In this document: positions 1 through 13,200 of the stretch, in pieces | Layout: the number at the start of each line of letters is the position of its first letter | How positions within the stretch are numbered: position 1 is the stretch's first letter | Origin: Sphaeramia orbicularis | Lineage: Eukaryota; Chordata; Actinopteri; Kurtiformes; Apogonidae | NCBI RefSeq assembly: GCF_902148855.1 | Contig: NC_043957.1 | Coordinates: 52,571,788-52,635,787, forward strand | Direction: 5' to 3' | Length of the DNA: 64,000 bases | Notes under the pieces: model-generated | The model's input: the letters and a program-made list of their open reading frames with translations, nothing else | Database searches by the model: none | What the model was told of the DNA's origin: nothing | Position numbers and translations under genes: made by a program

Positions 1-125
1 ATAACATTACATAGGCTATAATACATACGGAGAGGAAACACAGAATATGTCATGCTTCAAAACTTTCCATCACAAAAATCAAGCATCCCATATATCAGCG
101 TAAATAGATATTTAACTTTTCAGTG

Positions 126-165
<40 letters not shown>

Positions 166-1261
166 ATTAAAAACATACTGCTGATTAGAATGCATGAGGG
201 AAAATGTGTCAGGTGTATGTAAACATACAAAAAGTTTCTTTGGAGGAGAAGGGGAGTAGTTAAATCACCTCCTCTTCTTGGAAGTTTTACAAGTTTGATG
301 CAAATGTATCATATTCAAATTTTATACCTTCATTTAGTTTGTTCACAACTATGACTTGAAAGTGTTTTACACATTCAGTATATTTTCTTACGTTCTTAAT
401 TGTCAATAAAAGTCCTAAATAAAAGGAGAAAAATAATAAAATATGAGTAAGCACCTTATTATTTACTTAGGACAGTGTTGTGCTAAGACCAAGACCATGA
501 CTTTATGTATTTACTACTACTCAACCTACTTTTTTGGTTGAGATTGTTGTGTGTAGTAGAAAAGTTAATTTTAATGAATATATGAATGAATGAATGAATG
601 AATGCATTATTCACAGTAAATTATGTTTTACTGACAGAAATATTTTCAAAACATATGAAAATCACAAAAGTGCATGGATATCACACAAACAAGTTTTACT
701 AGAATCATTCCAGTATTGACCGGTTAGTGAAATCATATCCTTTTTTTTTTTTATAAGTTTTCCACATGTATTTCTCATCTTACAAGATTATGTGACTTTG
801 AGCATACTCTAAAGTTCAACTATGACAGAAACTTTTTTCCATACTTTATTAAGACTTTTACACAAAATTCCAGACTTTTCAAGGTCTGGAAAACAGTGTT
901 TCAAAATTCCTTAAGTCTTTCAAGACCTGTGCAAGCACCCTGTTATACAAAGATATCAGACTTTTTGTGTGTTGCGCACATTCCTCCATTTTTGTTACTT
1001 AATAAAGCATAAATATGTATGCTGTGTGCAACCCTGCAAAAATAACAGAGCTAAAAGTGGCCCAAGACTTTTGCACAGTATTTTCGATAAACCAAACCAA
1101 ACAAGAAAATATGTCCCATTATTTTTTGTCATACCACAGAGCCTTAACAAAGGCATTAAGCAATGTCGACTTATTCTAACATTTGATTCCATGCATACAT
1201 TTCTGAAATCTTTGGCATAAAATACTGTGTGTGTGCTATTTTAAGTTAGAGTGTGCATTAC
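1..1261. other. prom1 intron 6 (part), no exon seen
   Basis: No further prominin exon was found here. The stretch holds an (AAT)n run at 126-164, a (GAAT)n run at 582-604, a diffuse fish repeat at about 830-960 with 'cttttcaaggtctgg' type sequence, and near 1020-1083 a solo end of the Tc1-like family that is complete at 6995-8101 (shared 'acttttgcacagta'). Confidence 0.5.
126..164. repeat. (AAT)n microsatellite
   Basis: Thirteen AAT-type triplets in prom1 intron 6. Confidence 0.95.
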
Positions 1262-4200
1262 CTCCTGCCATGCGCAGAGCAGTGTCTAATGAAGGAACCA
1301 CCTGTTTCTCCAGCTGACTGTGGATCCTCCCGCCCAACAAAGGTCCAATGTCTGTCAGGAAACACAAACAGACAGATTGATGGTAACGCGTCATAGTCAC
1401 ACATATGGCACACAAAACATGAGAACTACTTTATTTTGAGGTTGTGCTTACTGTCCAGATCTGACAGGACTTTGTTCTTGGCTGTGGCGTACTGTGCTGT
1501 CAAGTATTCGATTTGCTGTAACAGGAAAGGAAACATAAACATTAAAGCAACAGAAGATTATTATTATTTCTATTATATTAGAGATTACATGTTGACGGTT
1601 TACAACCAAAGAAGTAGAATTGGTAGTTTCATATAGTTTGATTTGACTTTGTGGACTTAAAATGTTATGCATTTATTCCAAAAAATGTGTCTTGCATCTT
1701 TTGATATTAACATTTAACTCTATTTAGAATACAAAGCGGGCATATGGAGTTTAACAGTTTAAAAGAAATGGTTCACTGGGATAAAATTAGTATCCTTACA
1801 TCAGATTCTTCACTGAATGTTATTAATTTGGTAAAAATACAGATCTGAGCTACTTAACCATCTAGGTGAAAGGACATTATAGATGTAATGGACTTTGTAA
1901 TAATAGCCAGTGAGATAATAACAGTTATTCATCATAACTTAAGAACTGACAAAAGTATGTGCAGTTACGCCCTTTCGCTGATTGAATTCGGTATTGATCA
2001 ATAACTCAATCTTGATTAATAACTCATTGTGTGTCCTTTCCTTTTTACCTAAAAATGTCTCCTATGCTTGTTAGAAGTGTGTTTGTATCTTTTCTGTGTT
2101 GTTTGTGTTTGTAAATACATACTGAAGGTGTGTTGTTAGCAAAGGTCCTCAGGTCTCTCATGTTGGTATTGATGAAACGTCGCGTGCTCTTGATCTGGGC
2201 GCTGACGTTATGGTTGGCAGCATAAGCAATGAACACACCCACACTGGAACACACAAACACAATCAAGATCAGTAAAAACTTAGACACAGTAGCCACTGGT
2301 GACCAGCAGAGGGCAGCAGCACTATATACTTAGATTGATGTTGCTCCCTGATGTGGTGAAACTCACTGAATGCACATATTATTTGAGGATAATTTAGGAA
2401 TTCTATGAGAGGAACTAAACCAAAACTATTCTGTTTGTGTTTTGAGGCTCAAAAATGGAGAAAACATGAATATCTGAAGTGTCACATTTCAATAACACAG
2501 CCGGACCGAGAGAGGAAGCCTGTTCTGTAACACGATGGAAAGGAATAAGAATTACAAATGTTGATCAGATAATATCTCCAAACTGTCACTTTGTGTGTGT
2601 GTTTTTGAGTGTGTGAGCATGCATGTTTGTGATGTGAAAGCACTCAGTCAGACAGAGGGCCCTCTCACAGTCAGCCAAGTGATATCACTAACACCGAACT
2701 GTCCTGCACAGTTTGGATCAGATTTCTCCGACCCTGCACCTGTCCCCAGGTACACTGGACTGCACAACATGTCCTGCTCTGTATGTGCATATGTCTCACA
2801 AATATAAAATTAAATCTAAATGCACAAAACATATCTGTGAGTACAACAAAGGTATTCACAAATTCACAAAATGACAGATGTTTTGATATATGAACAGTAT
2901 TATGCATTATTGATTGGTAACAAAACAAAATCAGTAATATTTTTGATAAAAAAATAAATGATATATGATTTAATAATAATAATAATACATCGGTTTTATA
3001 TAGCGCTTTTCTAAGTACTCAAAGATGCTTTGATGTGAAATGATGTAAGAGAGGGACAGATATACAATATATAGAATAAATACATGTTTTTTGTTTTTTT
3101 TAAATGTCTTTCATATATTTAAAAAGTTAATAGAACGTTACATTACACAATATGTATTTTTCCCACCTGGACTTTAGAATAAACACCAAATGTTGTGTCA
3201 CAGGTTTATATAGGGGCATGGTCATGCAGTTAAAGGTAAAAAAATTGTTCAGATGATAACGAGTCGGCCTACATTTACCTGGCACATAAGTGTAATACAT
3301 GGATGCAAAGGGTATTTCTAGTATGTTGAGGCCATGCAAAGACATTTGTCAATTTCACCTATTGTCACTGAAATCTTTGTGAAAATCATCTCTTTTATGT
3401 AGGGTAAAAAAACACTACATCAAAAATTGACAAGTTTTTTCAGCATATCAAAAGTTGCTGTTTTCATTTGAAGTTGCCAAAATTAACATTACCATAGTTT
3501 CAAGTATATTGTTGAAGGCAACCCCTGCAATTGTGGTGTAAAAAAATTAATTGGTCTTAGATTGGGGGATATCAATATGAAGCGAAGTCTGCTTACGTAG
3601 GGTAAAGTGATTATGGTTATGTAGGGTAAATTCTCAAGTCCTCGAGGCTAGTAATCAAAATTATCTGTCAAGCACAATTGATTTAATATTATCCCAATAT
3701 CATGCTTGGAGGGAATAAGTATAAACAGTTTAAAACCTATAATCATTAAGGGTGACATATAAACCAATACTCTCTTGGGCAAGTAAAGTATGAGACAAAA
3801 AACATAAATGTGGACGTCAAATATAGTCTTTTAAAACAATGAAAATCAATCAGCTCTCTTTTTTTGCAGACCTGATTTAGAAACAGTAAAGTTGGTTTTA
3901 GGACTCACAAACAGTTATGTATCAGCTACAACTGACAAAATAAGTCTATGTTAAAGGTTTTTTTGTCACCCAACATGTTCATAGTCCCCTGAGTGTGCCC
4001 ATAGCGGTGGACTAGAGTCCAACGCCTCCAGTGAAAACTCCAAAAGTTTTGAAAGTGACAAAAAAAAAAATTCGCAAGCTGCTTCATTTTTTTTCCAATT
4101 TTTATGCAAAGAGTCAGTTTATGTCACTGCCATAACCTGTGATGAAGCTGTATTTCAGTTTTTAGTTTAAGAGAAGCACTAGTGTATTGGTTTTTATATC

Positions 4201-7200
4201 ATTTTAGTGTATTGGTCTTAGCCTAGAACTTTATCAAGGCAGATATGTAAATAATGTGTATCATAGTAATTTTCATTCACACCCAGAGTCTTCTTCATTT
4301 TGGAGTTTCACAGTTGCAGTTGTCGCTACAACCTCTAGTACAAGTGTCTTCATTCTAGATGATTCCTTTAAGACTCTCTTATTAGACTTCTTATATTGTT
4401 ATGTTAACTTCACCAAGGAGAAAACAAGCATGTTGCACAGAGATCTGCCACAGACCAAAGCATTTATAGCCAAAGATAATCTGCAATGCCTGGAGGTTAT
4501 GTTTTTACCAGTGTTTCTCTGTTGACAGCCACAGTTTTGGACAAATAGTCCTGATAGTTCCTGAACATACTGACTAAAGATGATTAATTTTAGTTTTCAA
4601 AGGTTTGACATCATATCACAGTCAAAACCAATCTGCTTTAATTGTTTTACCAAATACATCTATAGTCACAAGATCTATTGCCACAAAATGTTTGGTATTT
4701 GACAGAGGCAGTCTAGTTAGATCTTTCTACTAGCCAAAAAATGTTGTACCACATACAGTGTGAATTGAGGGGAAAACAAAACAAAGACGACTTTACATGC
4801 AATTTCTTTTATTTTTAGTTTGTGCTGCGTCTACTTAGATTTAGTGGTTTTGGAGGCTGTTATTTCAGTTATTGTGCAGGATTTAGCAGGATCTAATTGC
4901 AGAAATGGAACATGATAATCATATTTATGTTTTCATTTTAATGTAAAATACAATGCATTTTTGTTACTTTAGTATGAGCTGTTTATATCTACAGAGGGGG
5001 TGGGTCATGTTCCTCAGAATCATCATGTTGGAGCATCATAATTCTGAACAGACTTCTTTTTCTGTTTTAATGCAGGGGACAAACTCAAACAACACACAAA
5101 CCCCGCCTTGGTTCTAATGATGGCCTCTAGTGTTTTTAGCGACCACCATAAAGAAGGGTGAGGTGAGGGGGATTGAAAAGGTTATAGTTTGAAACTTCAC
5201 CTCTAGAAGCCGCTATAAATTACACACTGAACTGCCGAACTGTTAAAAAGTCTTAGTTTTCATTAGCTATAAAAATCTTGCTTCAACTTTTAAAATCTTT
5301 GTCTGTCAACTGGGGTACCGCCACCAATTATGGACCCCATGAAAGGTTAAATGTTGTGGGCCCTCCACAAAATAAATTATGTATAAATGTGTCCAACTCC
5401 CAGCCTCTATGCCTCGCTTTTACTCCGGAGCTTACATGAAATTTTCACAACTTCTAACCTATATCCACTGGGCCCCCTGGAGATGCTGGACCCCATAAAT
5501 TTGTCATGTTTACCCCCCCTTTACGGCGCCCCAGTCTGTCAATAACCTGCGGAGGTGGATGAGTCCACTTCAGAAGTTTTAATAACCAACAACTGCAGCC
5601 TTTAAGACAGTGGTTCCCAACCTTATTTGGCTCGTGACCCTATTTTAACATCACAAATTTCTGGCGACCCCAGACATTCAAAACAGAGACTTTTCTTTGC
5701 TAAAACTAATTTGTTTTCGATCATGTAATAGTTTGCTATACTATGTTGCAAATAAACGTTCATTTAAGATGACATTTAGTCTATATAATATATATTATTA
5801 TGGACGGAGGCAGAAAAGCCAGGTTTAGATTACAGCACAAAGTGAGAATTTTATTTTCCTTGGTCAGGATATGTACAGTCAGTCCAGCTTGTATTTACGA
5901 GGCTGACAATTGATACTGAACAAACAATAACTCAAACTATAAATTATGAAAGAGCTGCAGCATCTGAAACCGACCACAATGAACATTTGACAGATAAACA
6001 GTACCACAGTGCTTCAGTTTCAGCTTCACACTTTGTCATGTCTTTTATGTATTGTGATTGTCTCTCTCAACTCAACATATATTTTTTATTAGTAAGTTTT
6101 TTAATTTTTTCAATTAGCTACCCAGAAATTTCAGGCGACACCATTTGAATTCCAGGCGACCCCACATGGGGTCCTGACCCCAAGGTTGAAAAACACTGCT
6201 TTAAGATGAAGACGAGATGATAACTCACATAATGAAGATGGAAGTAGTGATGAGTGAGGCAGTGTAGAAGCCTCTCTGACAGTCTGTGTTCTTCCTCTGT
6301 CTCTGGTGCATCTCCCCTCCACAGTTCTCACAGCATCGACACACACAGAAACATGTTCCAACGATAGGGATCAGGACAATGAACACGATCCCGACGGTTG
6401 CACATATGAGGAACCCGGCCTCGTAGTAGATCCACTGCAGAGAAACAACTCATACCATCAACCTTCACGACTCTGTGTGATCTTTTAAGCAAAACTGTAG
6501 CTTGAATGTAAAGTGATTTGTGGAGAGGGGTTTACCTGTAGTAACAGGACAACGTTTTCTGGCTATAACACATCATCACATGTACACAGACGTTTGTGGA
6601 AGCCATGACAAGAGAAACACAAACAAACAGAACACAGTCAGTGTGAGATTAAAACAAAGCCAAAACCCAATTTTACAGAGGTAAGTGAAGGCAGCATTGT
6701 GAGTTAAGGCGGACAAAAGAAAATAATGGTTAGATTACTGCTAACAAAACAGAGCATATTCAAATGTGATACTATAAAGTCCTTTCAACATTTTATTCAG
6801 TTATCAACATAGTTCTTAGTTTCATGCGTCTCAAGTACAGTCTTAAAGTTTTAATATGGAAAAATTCTGTCACATTAGGCCGTGAAATGATTAGAAATGT
6901 ATGACTGGTTGGATGCTGTTTACTTGTAGCAAGGATATTATCTTTACATCACATTAAACTACAAGATGTCTGCATTACACAAACATAGCCTATACAGAAC
7001 TGTGCAAAGGTTTTAGGTGGCCTTTAGATTTGTTTTTGCAGCAATGAAATGAACATGCATATTTATTTCTCAGTCTTTTTTCTTCAGATGCCGTACAACA
7101 AGAAAATAGAGGAAATATGCGCACTGAAACTTTTGTTTTTACTGCTGTACATACTTTACAGCAGTAAAAACAGAAGTTTCAGTGAAAAAAATAGCATCTG

Positions 7201-10200
7201 TAAACCAAAGTGGTCGTATTTAGTGTGACCTTCTTTTTACACTTAACATATCTTTAATCCTTTTGTTCAGACAATATGAAATTTTTGGCATTCACTTTCT
7301 GATTTTTTATTCCAGGTGTCAACATGTTCTTTTGTTGGAAGCTCCAAGAATAAGTCTGGATTCTTTTAGGTCTCATTTTTATACATTTATTATTGACTTG
7401 ATCTGATCACAAACAAAATATAACTCAGCTGAGGATCCACACCCCAAGCAGGGAAATGGATCCAGAAATTCCAATCCACATCACTTTTATAATCCTTGTA
7501 AACTGATCTCCAAACTATGGGCTGACCCCCTTGTGCTAGGTGGGCTGGGGTCACAGAAAATGGACTGGTGTCATCTGACTCTAACGTCAAGTAGATGTGA
7601 AAACTCAGCTCTATGTAAAACTCCCTATTTAGTGTTTACCTCTTAATCTCTAGTTGTTTACGATCATCTGTGGGCATGTGTATTTAAAAGTGTGCCTAAG
7701 GTAAAGTCCTGTGATCATTAATCCGTCAGTTTAGTCTGACCAAGATGTGACCTATTCTAACAACTTTAACACTAACCAGTGACACAAAAGAATCCTAACT
7801 AATACTGACTAATACTAATACTGACTAATATGTGATTAAACTTAAGAATTCATCTAAATTAAAATAATATTTCACAGGTTTCATTCAACACATGTCAGTT
7901 TTTGCTGCTTTATGTCATGGGGTCAGGGGTCACACTAGATGATGACTTTAACTTTTAGAACCCTTTTAAGGCTGTGCACATATTTCCTGTATTTTCTTGT
8001 TGTATCTGTAGAAAAGAGACTGAGAAATAAATATGCATGTTTATTTCAACACTGCAAAAACAACAAATCTAAAGGCCGCCTAAAACTTTTGCACAGTAGT
8101 GTACATCAGTCTTTAATAGCTGCAGGATCATTTTTCAGTTTACATACCTTTCTCCATTCCTCAATTTTGATTCCCCCCATGTTTTGCTGGATAACCTTTA
8201 CAATGAGATCTGAAAACAAACAAAAACAGAACACATAGTTAAGAATTTAAAGAAAACCCTCTCAATTCACCATTTATTACAAGTGTAATTCCAGAGGTGG
8301 AAGCAAAGGACGACTACCACCCTAAAAATACTGTTACAAAAAGCCCCAAAACTTTACTTAAGTAAAAGTATACAAGTATTATCAGCAAATATACTTGAAG
8401 AATGAAAAGCAGAAAAAGGAAAGTAGTCACTGAGCTGTAAAAGGGCTCCTATCAGTGTTTTATTATTAGACTGTATATGATTCTATATACTGTTGGGTAG
8501 TTCACTCTGCAGAAAGGCATGTGTATGATGATCATGTTTCTGTAGCATCACTGTCCCATGAGCTATGACTCTAAACAGTCAACTTTTCATGATATTACAA
8601 TAAAAAAATGAGAAGAATTGAAAACTAAATCCATAAATGAACATCTCATTATTCAGTTTAGAGCTGGGTGATCTGGCCAAAATATTGCATCTTGATTTTT
8701 TTATTTTATTTTATTTATTTATTTTCAGTTCATGATTTTAGTCTAACTCACAACAAAAAATGGTGAAAAATGAATTCGAAAACTATGCATATGTCATATA
8801 TAAGTAGCTTCATAACAGATTTGTTTTTTGGGGGTTTTTTTTGGCCAAATTGTGATATCTGTGTAAATTCACTCTTCTAACACTGCTGCTTCATTTCATG
8901 CAGAAATCACAATTTGGCCAAAAATATGACTTCGGCAATTATGCTATGAGGCTAACAATGTTCACAATCAATGTATGACAAGAAGTAAAGAGGTTGTACT
9001 TTGATTTTTTTTGGTTGAGCAAGAAATTTCTCAAAAGATCATTGTCATCATTATCATTTCACAAAGCAAAAACTTTGATTAATAAAATGAAACATACATA
9101 ATAATGATAGAATTATTAGAACGGCTAATATAATAATGATAGTTTAAAACAGGAAATAGTACTCAGGCTTTTTAACAAAGTTTTAAAATCAACATATTTT
9201 GAGATGCATGGTTTTACTACACAGGAAGACAAAAGGAACTAAAGCTGTCAGACAAATGCAAGAGAGAAAAATTACAATATTTGCCTCTTAGATGTCGTGG
9301 AGTACAGGTATACAGGGGCAAAAAATAGAAATACTCATGTAAAGTACACAGTAAATTTGTACTGTGCACTGTTGTCTAATCCAGTGTAAAACATGATGAT
9401 GGAGCTGACTAATTACAGACACAGACATACACTTCAGATACAACATAAAACACAGGTTATGAGGAACACTGTGAATAATAGTGTCACTGTTTCCTCGTGA
9501 AGAGCATTGAACATTTGTGTGTTTTTCTGGAAGTGAACAGTGAGGCTTGAAGACTCCATTTGGGTCCAGCTGCCTGCGTGCTTACAGTATGTAGGTCAGC
9601 CAGCTAAGCTACCTGCACAGTGACTCGCCCAAACTGTTACTCAGCAGGTATACACTGATACACACACACATGCTGGTGTTCACCTGAGAAGTGAGGTGGG
9701 GGAGAAAAACCTACAATAAATACACTTTCATTAAATAACTGTATATAGGTTTTGTCTCTTCTCAAGTCTTATTTTCTCTACTTGCTACTTATTTAGTAGT
9801 AGTGTAGTTTTATTTCGAGCACATAGAATCATCAGATAACAAAGAACTATACAACATGGTCAAACAAAATTTTTCTGCACTCGAAAAGGAGTGGGAAGAA
9901 GTATAACTTATTGACTCCTACCCCGTTTTACAAACTAATAATTAAATTAAATCTGCTTCCTTTGCTTTGTTAACACACCTTTTCTTCCGTATATTTTTAC
10001 AATAACACAAAACATCCATACAAACCACTCACCTCACACACAATCAAATTTGCATAATCAACCGTTTTTTTTATATACACTATAATATTTATATGCACTT
10101 TAAATATTATATATTTACTGAGAAGATTCAATTCTTATCAACAAGGTCCCAACTTATTTAGATTCATTATTAAAATCAATTAATTCTGGGATATTTTAGG

Positions 10201-13200
10201 TAAAATACCAATATATATACACAATACATTCACAGACAAATACAGCTGTACATTGGGTTATTCTAACCTTGTGCATTTACAATAAGAAAGCTCAGAATAA
10301 ATTAAAAGCTTACTGTATCAAAACTGATTAAAGAGTGACAACATGTTTTTTTTTTGGTTTTTTTTTTGCTGAATTAATATTGTAGAGGATGACGGTGTTT
10401 CCATGTTCCCTACTGAGCCTTTGAACGTCCAAATGGGTCATATTTGATGCCTGAGAAACCTGAATGGGCTCTATGCACAGCCCCACTACTCCTTTCTTTC
10501 ATTATTGGACACACTGATTAATCCAGATGTGCCTGATCACAGTAGTCACAACAATTAGCTGACACACCTGGATTAATCAGTGTATCTAATAATGAAAGAC
10601 AGGGAATAAAGGAGCTGCCTGAAGTTAAGGAAGTAGTGGGGCTGTGCACAGGGCCCCTTAAGTCAATATATTGATAGGATTAAATGTTCAGAAGTTATTA
10701 AACATTTCAGAAAATGTATGCTATTTAGGGTTCTGAAGGTTAAGTAGTTGTAGGAAACACAGACTGCCTAGAAATCATCAGTTTTGAGTCTCGCACCACT
10801 GAAAGGGAAAATGTGTTTGCCTCTCTGGTCAGTAAAAGGAGTCATCTGGGGATCTTTTGTAGCCATATGAGTAATCCTCTCAACAGCAGCTTCATCTTGT
10901 CTGTAAGTATCTGTCTTAGTTTGAGATCTTTGTTATTGTACACAACTGATTAAAGACCTGGTGGCCCATTGCAGGAGGCGTCAGGCCGTCATGTAAGGTG
11001 AAAATCTGTTATCTTTGCAGATGCAGCATATGAGCACATCTGAGTCGTGTTGATGCCACCTGTTGTTTCTCAGCTACTTAGTTAGCATTAGCCAGTAGGG
11101 CAGTTAAGCTTAGACAGCTTAGATCAGTGACCCAGAATAAGAGGAAGGTACCGCAAACGAAAGGAGCAAGGGGGGGATAAGCATGACATGAAACATGAAA
11201 TGCAAAAGTCCACTGCAGTAGCCAGACACTGAAATTGATTGTTTACACAGAGAAAACGTGATTCTTTTAATCCTTTTTAATAAGCAGAATTTAGTGAAAG
11301 TTGAGTTAATTCCATTTAATCTGTAACAAAGAGGAGTAAACATTACATTTAGATTAAATAAATGAAACCATCTGAATGCTAAAAATAATCAACCAATCAA
11401 ACTATGCTTCCGCTAACTGCAAGAAAACAACCCTCTAATGTAACATGTAATATATAGGCAAACACAATCCTCTACAGTGATCTGCTCTGAGAGATTACTG
11501 AAAAGATCTTATGCAACCGAACAATCAAAAACAATTAAGACCAGAACAAACAGTTACAGCACAAATGTGTATGTTTGTTTATGTGCATTTTGAAGTATTG
11601 CATCAAAAACTACTTATGGAAACTGCAAAATTTACATTTTTTTTTTACTGACATTTCAATAGTTTGCTTCAAATTTCCTTCACTTTGTACAGAAACTCAG
11701 CAACTGACATGGTTAGTAAGTTTAGTAGTCAGTTCTAAAACACCAAGAATGACTCACAGGTAAAATACTGAACTTTATAAGCCATGATAACTGTTTTAAA
11801 ATACCAAAAATCACATAGTAACATGCCATGTCACTACAAAGGAGGTTTTTGATGATGTAGAGATTGTGGTGAATTTCCACTGGATATTATGAGCTCAACT
11901 ACAGAAATATTTACACGTCAGACTGTTTCTAATCTTTGAACTGTGAATCAAACAATCTGCTCTAATAGTTGACAAATACAGAAAATAAATATTAAATAGA
12001 CATCTGTCCCTGAAACATGCTCTTCCCTCTTTCCTATGAAGTGAATCATTCTGTAAACCTGTACAGACAAAATACATTTTCTGTCTAAATGTTTTGAAAC
12101 AATTATGATTTTCATTAAAATCCATGACATACTGTGAACATATAATGATGTTGTGGACCGCTGTTACGCAAATGATGTCAGCATTACAACATGAGAGGTT
12201 TGTCAATGTGTAGTTATGCAGCGTCTCAAATCCTATAACTGTACAGTAAGTTTAACTCAGTGTTATACAATACTACAAGGATTCATTTTCAACACAGCAG
12301 AAGCTAAAATAAGTATAACTGCATACTGTGACCTGGTGCAAAACACCTAAAGAGGATTATGTGGGGTGTCTTTTCTATATTCTTTGACTATATTTAAGGA
12401 TTGGTCTGACGTCTCAGTTCTTGTTCTCAACTTTTTCCCAGATTGTTGAGAATTCAAGTGAAATAAGGACAGATGTAAGGGTATTTTTACATAACATGCA
12501 GATATGTAAAGATTTATGCCTCCTGAATTGGGTTACTTAGGCAAATCTAAAGCACAAACAAATAAAGTAAGCCTTTTGGAGGAGTAATTCCAGATAACTC
12601 ATCTGTGTTTGTCTTGAGGATCTGACTTAAGAAACTTGATTCCTGATAAACAACCTGTCTACTACCAATCATAGTAATTAAGGCAAACAGACGAATACTA
12701 GGACTATGACCCACTTTTGGTGTGTGTGTGTGTGAGTGTGAGTGTGAGTGTGTGTGTGTGTGTGCGTGTGTGTGTGTGTGTGTGAGACAATACCATCTGT
12801 AGTAGTGTTAGCAGCAGTGCAATGTTAGCATTAGCCCTGTGGATGCTAATCCTCTAATCTACCCTGTGTGTATCAGAGGGATAAGACACTGCCTCCTCAC
12901 TCACTGAAAATGCTTCTTCACCATAAATGCAGCCTTCGCATAGATCGGTGAGTCAGGAGGAAACAAAGTGCATCGGTGAAGAATATGTAAATAATGTCTT
13001 CTGTACAGTTACTGAACTGACAAATACTGTACATTACGACTCTATTTTCCAACTTCCTTTCTAATGTCATTCGGTGTATAGGTATGTATTATGTCTTTTT
13101 TCAGCATCATGTTAGCCTCCTTTTCACCATTACTTAACCTCAACCTGGACTTTTAGCCCTAAACTCAACCTTTCACCTCTGAGACAGCCAACTACGAATT

